From the NCBI GenBank assembly GCA_016722025.1, contig JADKGZ010000014.1:4955-68954 (forward strand): DNA of 64,000 bases, read 5' to 3'. The notes under the pieces were generated by a model. It was not told the DNA's origin, did no database searches, and saw only the letters and a list, made by a program, of their open reading frames with translations. Positions 29,062 through 43,413 of the stretch are shown one piece after another. A program made the translations under genes and the position numbers. Origin of the DNA: Acidimicrobiaceae bacterium (lineage in GTDB: Bacteria > Actinomycetota > Acidimicrobiia > Acidimicrobiales > Ilumatobacteraceae). The stretch's first letter is position 1, and each line of letters opens with the position of its first letter.

Positions 29062-30728
29062 ATGGGCGACAAGTACTACGTCACGGACACGTCGCTGTCC
29101 GCGCGTTTCCCATCTACACCCGAGCCAACGTGGGCGAGGTCTTCCCCGACCCGGTCACGCCGCTCACCAGCTCCACCGCGCTCTACGAAGCCGAGCTCGG
29201 CTGGCGCGATGCATGGGTGCGGATGGGCGCGTTCGATGCCGACGAGTTTCCTCCCGACGACTTCTGCCAGCTCGGTGTGCAAGGTGGGTACTGCTACCTC
29301 AATGCGTCGCTGATCCGGCTCTTCGGCGAACGTGCGCCCGGCCTCAGCTGGCAGACCATGGACGAGCAGTTCTTCGGCGCGCAGCCGGGCATACCGCCGT
29401 ACGAGCAGATGGACGGCGATGTTCGCCCGGATCTGGGAGAGAAGATCGGCGCCACTTTTGCCTGGGTCTTCGGCCAGCACAGTCTCAGCGATCTCACCGA
29501 GCTGACCGACGACCGCAACGACACCAAGGCACTGCGCGACGATCGACCCGACCTGTCGTCGCTGAGCAACGAGCAGCTGTGGGCGCGCTTTCTCGAGATG
29601 GTGCCGTGGCACCGCAAGATGTTCGGCCACCACCTGTTCACCACCTACATGGCCACTGTGCCGGTGGGCGCGATCAGTGCCGTCGCCACCGCGGTGGGCC
29701 GGCCCGACCTGATCATGCCCATCATCGCCGGCATCGGCGAGGTCGACTCGGCAGAACCCAGCCATGCGATGTGGGCGCTGTCGCGGATGCCGCTCGGTTC
29801 CCCTCAGTTCGATGCAGCGTTCAGTGCCTTTCTCTACGAGTACGGCAGTCGCGGCCCCAACGAGTGGGAGGCACGCTCGGCCAGCTGGGAGACCCGTCCG
29901 GCGCTGGCGTTGGCGGCCATCGACCGCATGCGGGTGTCGCCCGACAGCGCCGACCCTGCGGGCCATCACGCCCAACGGGCCGCCGAACGCGAAGTCGCTT
30001 CCGCCGAACTGCTGGCGATGGTGGCAGCAGATCCGGCCACCCACGGGCAGCTGGCGGCCGCCATCGCCTGCTCGAAGGCCTGGTTGCCCGGGCGCGAGCG
30101 CACCAAGACCAACAACATCCGCGTCGTCCACGAGATGCGGATGGCGATGCGGGAGATCGGGCGGCGGATGGTGGAGGCCGGCGTGTTCGACGAGATCGAG
30201 GACTTCGGCTTCATCACCAAGGACGAGATGCCGTCCTTCCTCGCTCACCCGGGCGCGATGTCGGCGACGGTGCGCGAGCGACGCGCCGAGTACATGCGGC
30301 TCGAGCAGCTGGAGCCGCCGTTCGTGTTCGTCGGCCGCACCGACGGCCCCGACACGTGGCCTCGTCGCGATGCGGCCGTCGCCAACGGTCTTACCGCCGG
30401 CGACGTGCTGGCCGGCATGCCCGGTTGCCCAGGGCAGGCCGAAGGCATCGCCCGGGTCGTGCTCGACTCGAACGATCCGTTCGCGCTCGAGCCGGGTGAC
30501 ATCTTGATCGCACCGATCACCGACCCGTCGTGGACGCCACTGTTCGTGCCGGCGGCGGGTGTGGTGGTCGATGTCGGGGCACCGCTCAGCCACGCCATCA
30601 TCGTCAGTCGCGAGTTGGGCATTCCGTGCGTCATCAGCGCGACGGGTGCCACCCGCCGCATCCCCAACGGTGCCCGCGTCCGCGTCGACGGCAGCACCGG
30701 CGTGGTGACGGTGCTCGAACTGCCCTGA
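29062..30728 (+). CDS. PEP-utilizing enzyme mobile (swivel) domain protein, one frameshift
   Basis: About 555 aa. The last 110 residues are the swivelling phospho-histidine domain of PEP synthase, PPDK and rifampicin phosphotransferase, with the His in GAPLSHAIIVSRELGIPCVI. No ATP-grasp domain is seen; the first 420 residues are a helical region resembling the middle part of PEP synthase-like proteins. The frame breaks at 29108-29110 by loss of one C; restoring it gives SARFPIYTRANVGEVFPDPV. A separate ATP-grasp partner would be needed for phosphotransfer. No such gene is in the window. Confidence 0.78.
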
Positions 30729-30772
30729 CGCACCGGTACCGCTCGACCCATGGCGCCGCGAGCGTGGAGGGG

Positions 30773-30778
30773 TACCGT
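30773..30778 (+). promoter_or_regulatory. -10 hexamer of the MFS gene (leaderless)
   Basis: TACCGT, exactly 6 nt before the GTG start at 30785. Confidence 0.55.
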
Positions 30779-30784
30779 CGCTGA

Positions 30785-34830
<4,046 letters not shown>

Positions 34831-34834
34831 AGGG

Positions 34835-36721
34835 TCAGAACCCTTCGCCGTGCGCGTGATCGCACAGACGCTCTTCGCCGGCGACGATCTGGCCGGCGCC
34901 GACACCCTCCAGCGCGGCGAACGGGCCGCACTTGTGCGCGGTGATCCAGACGTGGATCATCGGTGCCGGCAGGAACTTCACCAGGCCATCCCGGCAACTG
35001 CCGTCGGGCTGGGTGATGCCGGCCACCCTTGGTGCCACCGGGTCGGTGGTGAAGCACAGGTTGTCGTGGATGTGCCACTGCATGAGCGCACCGCCGATGT
35101 CGGGCACGTCGGCAAGTGCCACGGTGTCGGGCAGCATGTACATCGCGCTGAGCAGCTTCTTGGTGCCGTCGGGTTGCGGTTGGTACACCAGGCTCTCCGG
35201 GTGATCCGGGTCGAGCGTGATGTCGTCGTTGATCCAGTCCCAGTTGATGAAGTGCTCGAAACCGGTGGCGCCGTCGCCGATGCTGTGGAAGCCGGCAGCC
35301 TCGGCGTCGGTGTAGTCGCTCCACTGCGGCAGCCGCACGACCGTGACCGCAATGAGGTTCTCGGCGGCGGCCTGCTGCTCGGGAGTGACGCCATCGGTGC
35401 CCGACAGATCGATCGGCTGCGTGGGGTCGTACGGCTTTGGCGTTGCGGCGGGTGCGGAGGAGTCGTGGGCGTGCTCGCTGCACAGATCCATGCGCTGGTC
35501 CTCGGGGACGGAAGCCTGGCCGGCGCCCACCCCCTCCAGGGCGGCGAACGGCCCGCACTGGTGAGCCGCGATCCACACGTGCACCATCGGGTTGGCGCCA
35601 CCGGTGTTGACCCCACGGGCGCACTGGCCGTTGGCGTCGGTGATGCCCACCACCTTGGCGACGCCGTCAACCAGATCCCAGCACAGGTTGCCGTGGTTGT
35701 GCCAGGTCATCAGTGCGCCTGCCCAGCCGGTGAGCTCGGGGTCGTCGGTGGGCCGGGCGCTGGCGATGAACATCGCTCCGGTGAGCGTTCGCTTGTCGCC
35801 GTCGACCTGATAGACGAGCGACTCGGGCTGCGTCGGATCGAGCAGCACGTCGTCCTCGATGAGCGAGCTCTTGATGTAGTGCTCCACCCCTGTGCCAGCA
35901 TCGCCGATGCTCTTGTACCCGTCGGCGATCGCCGTTGCGGTGTCGGCCCACTTCGGCAAGTCGCGCAACGTGTCCTGGATGAGCTGGTTGGCACGCAGTT
36001 GTTGCTCGGTGCTGACGCCGGGTACGCCGGAGAGGTCGATGCCGACCGCGGGATCCCACTCGCGCGGCCAACCGGCAGCAGCAACCGGGTCGGCCGTGGT
36101 GTCGTGCGCGTGGGCGACGGTGTCGCCAGTGACCGGGTCGACGGTGGTGTCGTGCGCGTGGGCGACGGTGTCGCCGGTGACCGGGTCGACGGTGGTTGCC
36201 TCATCGTGAGCGTGCGCCGTGGTGTCGGAGTGCGAATGCACATGGGTGCCTCCGGAGAACATCGCCGGCACCGCGAGCGCCGCGATCAGCAACGACGGCA
36301 TGGCGAGGCGCGTGGGGTTGGCTGCTCGCCAACCCACCAGGCTGGCGCTGAGCGCAGCGCCGACGGCCACGGCGCCCAGCAAGGCGCACGCGGTGTCGGC
36401 GAACTGAGGTGCCTCGCTGACCTCGAGACCGGGGATCCACGAGATGCCGGTGAGCCGAGTGGCGAGCCAGCCGCCGACTGCGCCCGCGTTGACCGCCGCG
36501 ACCGCCCAAGCGGCCAAGCGAGTCGGTCGCAGCAGGGCCCAGAGGCCGACGCCCAGCTGCGCAACCGTCACCACCACGAACAGGCGCGCGAGCTCGGGGT
36601 GCTCTGCGTGAATGCCGGTGGCGGCGGCATGGATGGCGCCGGCGCCCAGTGACGCCATTGCTGCTACGGCGAGGCCTGGCAGGCGGCGCGTGAGGGGAGG
36701 ATTGAGATGACCGGTCTCCAT
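34835..36721 (-). CDS. Membrane-anchored His-rich protein with two copies of an extracytoplasmic domain
   Basis: 628 aa. Residues 13-157 hold about five membrane segments. Residues 160-210 are a His-rich linker (HVHSHSD, then AHAHDTTVDP repeats). Two homologous domains follow, about 229-410 and 425-620. Each has IDLSG at the start, an EH(Y/F)I motif, WH-x-H-x-NLC, and VHVWI-type His followed by AH-x-CGPFAALEGVGAGQ. The conserved His and Cys suggest metal binding and disulfides outside the membrane. No named family is recognised. The ATG is preceded by TAGGGT at 6 nt. Confidence 0.75.
   Translation of the reverse strand: METGHLNPPLTRRLPGLAVAAMASLGAGAIHAAATGIHAEHPELARLFVVVTVAQLGVGLWALLRPTRLAAWAVAAVNAGAVGGWLATRLTGISWIPGLEVSEAPQFADTACALLGAVAVGAALSASLVGWRAANPTRLAMPSLLIAALAVPAMFSGGTHVHSHSDTTAHAHDEATTVDPVTGDTVAHAHDTTVDPVTGDTVAHAHDTTADPVAAAGWPREWDPAVGIDLSGVPGVSTEQQLRANQLIQDTLRDLPKWADTATAIADGYKSIGDAGTGVEHYIKSSLIEDDVLLDPTQPESLVYQVDGDKRTLTGAMFIASARPTDDPELTGWAGALMTWHNHGNLCWDLVDGVAKVVGITDANGQCARGVNTGGANPMVHVWIAAHQCGPFAALEGVGAGQASVPEDQRMDLCSEHAHDSSAPAATPKPYDPTQPIDLSGTDGVTPEQQAAAENLIAVTVVRLPQWSDYTDAEAAGFHSIGDGATGFEHFINWDWINDDITLDPDHPESLVYQPQPDGTKKLLSAMYMLPDTVALADVPDIGGALMQWHIHDNLCFTTDPVAPRVAGITQPDGSCRDGLVKFLPAPMIHVWITAHKCGPFAALEGVGAGQIVAGEERLCDHAHGEGF
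36094..36189 (-). repeat. 48-bp tandem repeat, two copies, in the His-rich linker
   Basis: Two nearly identical 48-bp units (36094-36141, 36142-36189) differ by one base. They encode the 16-residue unit containing TVAHAHDTTVDPVTGD. A diverged third unit follows. Confidence 0.85.
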
Positions 36722-36727
36722 GTGGAA

Positions 36728-36733
36728 ACCCTA
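36728..36733 (-). promoter_or_regulatory. -10 hexamer of the His-rich membrane protein (leaderless)
   Basis: TAGGGT on the minus strand, exactly 6 nt before the ATG at 36721. Confidence 0.55.
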
Positions 36734-36764
36734 GGCGCTGTTGGCTCGATCGACGTGTCGGGAG

Positions 36765-37586
36765 TCACGGAAACTGTGGCGGCCGCTTGGCCCTGAGCGC
36801 CGCCACACCCTCGCGGTACTCGGCGGTGGTCATCGCTCGTTCCAGCAGCTGCTGCGCATCGCGGATGGCGGCCGCCGGTGAATGATGCAGCAGGTCGCGG
36901 TACAGCTGTGCTTTGGTGGTGGCCAGGGCTTGGGGGCCGACACCCGTCGCGAGGTGCAGCGCGTACTGCTGTGCCGCCGCCAACGTGGCCTCGCCGTCGG
37001 CCTCCACGCCGTTCCACATGCCCCATTCGATGGTCTCGGCCGGGGTGAACACGCGGCCGGACAGCAACAGGTCGGCGGCGCGGGTGACGCCCACGAGCCG
37101 AGGCAGCTGCCAGCTCATGCCGTACTCCGCGGGCAGCCCCAGCTTCGGCGCGGCGGTGGTGAGCCTGGCGGTGGCGGCCCCGAACCGCAGGTCGCAGAAG
37201 AGTGCCAGCGCCAGCCCCACACCAGCGCAGGCGCCGTTGACGGCAGCGATGATGGGGAAGCGCATCGCGAACTGGAACGCGAAGTCGGCGTCGAACTCTG
37301 GTGCCACGCCATAGCCGGGCAGCGCCAGGTCGGTGGCGAGGCCGGCGTCGTAGGCCCCTCGCTCGGCGTGGCCCGCCAGCGCAGCGCTGTCGCCGCCCAC
37401 GCAGAACGCCGGGGGAGTGCCCGTGACCACCACTGCGCGCACGGCGGGCAGCGCATCGAGGTGCGCGAGCACCCAGCGGTACTCGCTGTGCATGCGGCCC
37501 GTCCACGCGTTGTGCCGGTGCGGTCGGTGCAACCACACCGTGGCAACCCGATCGGCGATCTCGAAGCGAACGGCACTGAGGTCCAC
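36765..37586 (-). CDS. Enoyl-CoA hydratase/isomerase family protein
   Basis: 273 aa crotonase-fold protein. The two oxyanion-hole segments are PPAFCVGGDSAALAGH and NGACAGVGLALALFCDLRFG. Specific substrate is unknown; fatty-acid beta-oxidation is the default. The start is GTG at 37586, supported by TAGCCT 7 nt upstream. It follows the phosphatase gene on the same strand with 32 bp between. Confidence 0.87.
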   Translation of the reverse strand: MDLSAVRFEIADRVATVWLHRPHRHNAWTGRMHSEYRWVLAHLDALPAVRAVVVTGTPPAFCVGGDSAALAGHAERGAYDAGLATDLALPGYGVAPEFDADFAFQFAMRFPIIAAVNGACAGVGLALALFCDLRFGAATARLTTAAPKLGLPAEYGMSWQLPRLVGVTRAADLLLSGRVFTPAETIEWGMWNGVEADGEATLAAAQQYALHLATGVGPQALATTKAQLYRDLLHHSPAAAIRDAQQLLERAMTTAEYREGVAALRAKRPPQFP

Positions 37587-37593
37587 GACCGCC

Positions 37594-37599
37594 AGGCTA
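37594..37599 (-). promoter_or_regulatory. -10 hexamer of the enoyl-CoA hydratase gene
   Basis: TAGCCT on the minus strand, 7 nt from the GTG at 37586. Confidence 0.5.
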
Positions 37600-37618
37600 C
37601 GTTGCTCGCTCGCTTGGG

Positions 37619-38381
37619 TCAGCGGCGGCGAGCACCGCGCAGTGCCTGCAACACGTCGTCGGCCAGCTCCTTGCGGCAGACCAGGAAGTCGGGCAGCCAC
37701 GGGTCGCGGCTCGTTGTAGACCATCGGCGAGCCGTCGATGCGGCTGACGTGCAGGCCGGCGGCGAGCGCGACCGCCGCTGGCGCCGCGCTGTCCCACTGG
37801 TACATGCCGCCCTCGTGCACGTAGATGTCGGCTTCACCGACCACCACAGCCATCGCCTTCGCACCGGCCGAGCCCAGTCGCACGGCATCGCACCCGAGGG
37901 CGTTGGCCACCACCACCGCCGCGTAGGGGTTGCGGTTGCGGCTGGTGACCAGCCGAGGTTGCTCGCGCTGCTGCGGCGGCAGCAGCGGTGCCGGGTCGGT
38001 GCTGAACACCAGGTCGAGCGCCGGCAGGCTGACGGCGCCGGCCGCGAATCGATCGCGCTCCCACAGCGCGACGTGCACCGCCCAATCCGACCGGCCGTGC
38101 TCACCGAACTCGTTGGTGCCGTCGAGTGGGTCGACGATCCACACTCGATCGGCGGTGAATCGGCGGGGGTCTTCCATGCCTTCCTCCGACAGCACTGCAT
38201 CGTCGGGGCGGGCCTCGGTGAGTGCCTGCAGCAGGAAGCGATGGCTGGCGAGATCGCCCATGTCCATCAGCTGCCAGGAGGGTGCACCGCGGCCGGTGAG
38301 CTCGGCACGCACTCCCATCAGCAGGCGGCCGGCCTCCACTGCCAGCCGAGTCGCGAGCTCGCAATCGGTCTCGGTGCTCAT
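37619..38381 (-). CDS. Inositol monophosphatase/CysQ-type phosphatase, one frameshift
   Basis: About 253 aa Mg-dependent phosphatase. Metal-site motifs are LSEEGMED, WIVDPLDGTNEF and the C-terminal YQWDSAAPAAVALAAG. The frame breaks near 37706 by one extra C; corrected it reads YNEPDPWLPDFLVCRKELA and stops at 37619. The C-terminal pattern and the sulfate assimilation genes in the region suggest 3'-phosphoadenosine 5'-phosphate as substrate, but inositol phosphate is possible. Uncorrected, it runs in frame into the enoyl-CoA hydratase and looks like a false fusion. Confidence 0.85.
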
Positions 38382-38385
38382 GCCC

Positions 38386-40062
<1,677 letters not shown>

Positions 40063-40073
40063 GACGAGGTGGC

Positions 40074-40079
40074 AGGCTA
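40074..40079 (-). promoter_or_regulatory. Candidate -10 hexamer of ettA
   Basis: TAGCCT on the minus strand, 11 nt from the ATG at 40062. Leader of a few nt. Confidence 0.35.
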
Positions 40080-40099
40080 GTGCCGTGCGAGCCAATGGG

Positions 40100-40159
40100 G
40101 TGCAGGTCGGTGTCGTGCAGATCGGTGTCGTGCAGCTCGGTGTCGTGCAGCTCGGTGTG
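40100..40159 (+). repeat. 15-bp tandem repeat, four copies, upstream of ettA
   Basis: Units GTGCAGNTCGGTGTC at 40100, 40115, 40130 and 40145, with N being G, A, C, C. They lie 37 bp from the ettA start in the divergent intergenic region. In one plus-strand frame they read as a VVQ(I/L)G pentapeptide, but no convincing gene covers them. Confidence 0.8.
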
Positions 40160-40344
40160 CTGCGGATCTTCGGCGCCATGCGGATCTTCGGTGTGGTGGT
40201 CGCGACATGACGGGCGGGATGGTGCTGCTCCTGTGGCTCGTGGTCGGCCCGATCGCGCGCCGATCGGCGGCCGGGCTGAGTGGGGGGGGTGCGGCTGGGC
40301 GTGACGGGTTGGTGGGCCTGGTGATCGTCTGGTGATGAAGACCG

Positions 40345-40497
40345 GTGGGGAGGGCGGGCGGCACCCCACCCCCGCCGCCGATGTCGCAGTGGGCGCCCGA
40401 CCCCACTCGGCGTCACGAGTTGCGCCTGTGGGACGGTGCCCAGTGGACGCCCCACGTGAGCGATCAGGGCCGTAGCGGTTGGGACCCGCTGCAGTAA
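40345..40497 (+). CDS. DUF2510 domain microprotein
   Basis: 38-50 aa. The text PMSQWAPDPTRRHELRLWDG followed by AQWTPHVSDQG is the DUF2510 core (usually W-x-PDP-x-GR-x-E-x-RYWDG-x-x-WT-x-HV), so nearly the whole protein is one domain. DUF2510 is common at the ends of actinobacterial membrane proteins; its role is unknown. The start is GTG at 40345 or ATG at 40381. An in-frame 42-residue hydrophobic reading upstream (40207-40335) ends in TGATGA just before it. Confidence 0.6.
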   Translation: MGRAGGTPPPPPMSQWAPDPTRRHELRLWDGAQWTPHVSDQGRSGWDPLQ

Positions 40498-40531
40498 GCG
40501 ACCATTTCGCAGTGCACCATCGCCGCGGTGC

Positions 40532-40537
40532 TACGTT
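40532..40537 (+). promoter_or_regulatory. Candidate -10 element of the PuuD-like gene
   Basis: TACGTT about 40 nt upstream of the GTG at 40577. The transcript would include the Shine-Dalgarno GGGAGGGG. Confidence 0.35.
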
Positions 40538-40576
40538 ACGAACAGTTCAGTTTTCACAAGGGAGGGGTACGGAATA

Positions 40577-41362
40577 GTGCTCGCAGATTACAACGGTTTC
40601 TTCAGTGCAGACAGCCTTGGCAGCTTCGGGTTCCGCTGGTTGCACATCCTGGCCGGCATCGCCTGGATCGGTCTGCTGTACTACTTCAACTTCGTGCAGG
40701 TGCCGGCGTTCGGTCAGTTCGAAGCCGAGCCGCACAAGGAGATCGGCGGCAAGGCTCGCCTCATCGCCATCGACAAGGTGGCCCGCAAGGCGCTGTGGTG
40801 GTTCCGCTGGGCGGCAGTCAGCACCTTCGTCACCGGCATCCTCATCACGGTCGTCACCAAGAACTACTACTCCAACGGGTTCGGCAAGAGTGCCGGCGGC
40901 ATCGCCATCAGTACCGGCATGTTGCTGGGCACCATCATGCTGCTCAACGTGTGGGGCGTCATCTGGCGCTGCCAGAAGGTGGTGCTGGCCAACGCGGCCA
41001 ACGTGCTCGCCGGCGGTGCCCCCGACCCCGGTGCTGCTGCCGCCGGCCGCAAGGCCGTGATGGCCAGTCGACAGAACACCATCTTCTCGGTGAGCATGCT
41101 GTTCTTCATGGTCTACAAGGGTCACTCGCTGCGACAGGGTGTGGAAGTCAGCTCGGGCAGCATGATGGCGTTCTGGACGATCGCGCTCGTCATCATCGCC
41201 GTCATGGAGCTCAATGCGCTGGGCATGCTGCCGTGGAAGACGGAGGCCAACAAGGGCCTCAACCAGATGTACGACGGCCCCGGCGTGCGCAACCCGCTCA
41301 TCGCCGCCTTCGGTCTGTGGATCGTCTTCCTCATCCTCAGCGAAGTGCTGCTGAAGGCCTGA
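40577..41362 (+). CDS. Membrane protein similar to the PuuD/urate oxidase N-terminal domain
   Basis: 261 aa with about five to six membrane segments. The opening FRWLHILAGIAWIGLLYYFNFVQ matches, in pattern, the membrane domain of PuuD-type urate hydroxylases (RWLHI-GI-WIG-x-YF). The cytochrome c domain of PuuD is absent, and no urate genes are nearby, so the function is open. Start is GTG at 40577, supported by GGGAGGGG at 40559-40566. Confidence 0.68.
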   Translation: MLADYNGFFSADSLGSFGFRWLHILAGIAWIGLLYYFNFVQVPAFGQFEAEPHKEIGGKARLIAIDKVARKALWWFRWAAVSTFVTGILITVVTKNYYSNGFGKSAGGIAISTGMLLGTIMLLNVWGVIWRCQKVVLANAANVLAGGAPDPGAAAAGRKAVMASRQNTIFSVSMLFFMVYKGHSLRQGVEVSSGSMMAFWTIALVIIAVMELNALGMLPWKTEANKGLNQMYDGPGVRNPLIAAFGLWIVFLILSEVLLKA

Positions 41363-41378
41363 GCCTCACCGGCAGGTT

Positions 41379-42118
41379 TCAGCCGGCAATGTGGTGGTGG
41401 AGCGCGGGCATCTGCGTCACGTCGAGTGCAGCGACCGCGCCGATCACCAACGTGGCAGGGGAGCGCACGTCGATTGCTGCCAACTCGGCCAGCGCGCAGC
41501 GTTGCACCACCTGAGCACCGGTGGTGGCGCGGTGGATGGTGGCCACCGGGGTGCCGGCTGACATGCCGCCGGCGATGAGTTCGGCAGCGATCGCGCCTCG
41601 CTGCGCAACGCCCATCAGCACCACGATGGTGCCGCCGGCCTGGCCGAGTGCTGCCCAGTTCACGGCTGGCTCGCCGTGCTGGCGGTGCCCGGTGACGACG
41701 GTGAACGAAGCGGCCATGCCGCGATAGGTGACTGGTATGCCGGCGGCTGCGGGGGCGCCACGGCGGAGGTGATGCCCGGCACGACCTCGCACCGCACCCC
41801 GGCGGCGGCAAGCGCAACGGCTTCCTCGCCACCGCGGCCGAACACGAACGGGTCGCCGCCCTTCAGGCGCACGACCCGCTTGCCCTCCGCCGCGAGGCGC
41901 ACCAGCAGCACGTTGATGAGCGCTTGCGCGACGCCTTGTCCTGGCCGCTTCCCCACGTCGATCAGCTCGGCGCCGGGGGCAGCCAGCGCCAGCACGCCAT
42001 CGCCCACGAGCGCGTCGTGCACCACCACGTCGGCGGTGGCCAGCAGGCGTGCCGCGCGCACGGTGAGCAGGTCGGGGTCGCCGGGGCCGGCACCGACGAG
42101 TGCGACGTGACCGGTCAC
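41379..42118 (-). CDS. cobA: Uroporphyrinogen-III C-methyltransferase, one frameshift
   Basis: About 246 aa SAM-dependent enzyme making precorrin-2 for siroheme. Signatures are VALVGAGPGDPDLLTVRA, the VRLKGGDPFVFGRGGEE segment and EVVPGITSAV. The frame breaks near 41753 by one missing base, after which GIPVTYRGMAASFTVVTGH continues. GTG at 42118 overlaps the cysN stop (GTGA). With the Met8-like gene at 45052 it supplies siroheme for sulfite reductase. Confidence 0.92.
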
Positions 42119-43413
42119 GACGGTGCCGTCGACGTTGCCGTTGCCGACACGATCATCGCCGCGCCGGCGGTGGTGTTGGTGGCCGCATCGATCAGGATCA
42201 GCCGCCCGCCTTCCGCGTGGTGTGCATACACGTCGGCGACGATCGGGGTGCCCAAGCGCAGGTGCACTCTGCCGATGTCGTTGAGCACCAACTCCGTGGC
42301 GGGCTCGTGGTCGGGTGAGACCAGGTCGTAGCGATGCTCGATGGCGGTGACCACGGCGTGGCCGCTGCGTGTGCCGTGCTTGAACCAGTGGCGGCTGCCC
42401 ACCACCAAGGGCTGGTCGATCATCCAACACAGATCGGCGACGATGTCCTCGGTGACCACGGGTGGCACCGACGCGTGCGACACCACCAGCACATCGCCGC
42501 GGGCGACATCGATGTCGTCGGCCAACTGCACCACCACCGCGTGGCCGGAGTCGGCGGCCGGCACGACGGCGCCCCACCGATGCACCGCGGCGACCGTGGT
42601 GGTGCGCCCACTGGGCAAGACGGTGACGGCGTCGCCGGCCGACAGGGTGCCGGCGGCCACCACGCCCGCGTAGCCGCGGAAGTCGGCCTGCGGCCCTCCC
42701 TGCGGGCGGATCACGCGTTGCACGTGCACGCGAGCACCCGGCAGTGCGGACGGCGTGGCATCGAACTGTTCGAGCAGCTCGAGCAATGGCAGGCCCACGT
42801 ACCACGGCATGTGCCGCGAGCCGTCGACCACGTTGTCGCCCAGCAGTGCCGACATGGGGATCGCGGTGACCGGCAACTGCTGGGGCAACGCGCCGACGAA
42901 CGTGCGCACGTCGCTCGCGATGCGCAAGAACTCATCCTCGGACCAACCCACCAGATCCATCTTGTTGACCGCCACGACGATCGCCTCGACACCCAGCAAC
43001 GACGCGATCAGCGCGTGTCGGCGGGTTTGGTCGACGACACCGTGGCGGGCGTCCACCAGCACGATCGCAACGTCGGACGTCGAGGCGCCGGTGACCATGT
43101 TGCGCGTGTACTGCGCGTGGCCGGGCGTGTCGGCAACGATGAAGCTGCGCGCCGGTGTGGCGAAGTAGCGGTGCGCCACATCGATGGTGATGCCCTGCTC
43201 GCGCTCGGCGCGCAGGCCGTCGGTGAGCAGGGCGAGGTTGGTCTCCCCGTCGCCGTAGCGGCGGCTGGCCTTCTCGACGGCCTTCAACTGATCCTCGAAC
43301 ACGGTCTTGGTGTCGTGCAGCAGGCGGCCGATGAGCGTGCTCTTGCCGTCGTCGACCGACCCGGCGGTGGCGATGCGCAGCGTGGACCGTGCCGCGATGG
43401 CGGTGGTGCTCAT
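42115..43413 (-). CDS. cysN: Sulfate adenylyltransferase subunit 1 (GTPase)
   Basis: 432 aa. EF-Tu-like GTPase with G1 AGSVDDGKSTLIGRLL, G3 DTPGHAQYTRN and G4 VNKMDL. It couples GTP hydrolysis to APS formation with CysD. No C-terminal APS kinase domain is present, so it is CysN rather than NodQ/CysNC. It overlaps cysD (TGATG) and cobA (GTGA). Confidence 0.95.
   Translation of the reverse strand: MSTTAIAARSTLRIATAGSVDDGKSTLIGRLLHDTKTVFEDQLKAVEKASRRYGDGETNLALLTDGLRAEREQGITIDVAHRYFATPARSFIVADTPGHAQYTRNMVTGASTSDVAIVLVDARHGVVDQTRRHALIASLLGVEAIVVAVNKMDLVGWSEDEFLRIASDVRTFVGALPQQLPVTAIPMSALLGDNVVDGSRHMPWYVGLPLLELLEQFDATPSALPGARVHVQRVIRPQGGPQADFRGYAGVVAAGTLSAGDAVTVLPSGRTTTVAAVHRWGAVVPAADSGHAVVVQLADDIDVARGDVLVVSHASVPPVVTEDIVADLCWMIDQPLVVGSRHWFKHGTRSGHAVVTAIEHRYDLVSPDHEPATELVLNDIGRVHLRLGTPIVADVYAHHAEGGRLILIDAATNTTAGAAMIVSATATSTAPS

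Noticed and set aside
36765..38381. Apparent fusion of a CysQ-type phosphatase with an enoyl-CoA hydratase
   Set aside because: A one-base insertion near 37706 removes the phosphatase stop. With correction there are two genes, and the hydratase has its own -10 hexamer and GTG start.
40085..40210. A 41-codon reading made of VVQ(I/L)G pentapeptides
   Set aside because: It is simply the translation of the 15-bp DNA repeat; no start signal or conservation evidence supports a gene.
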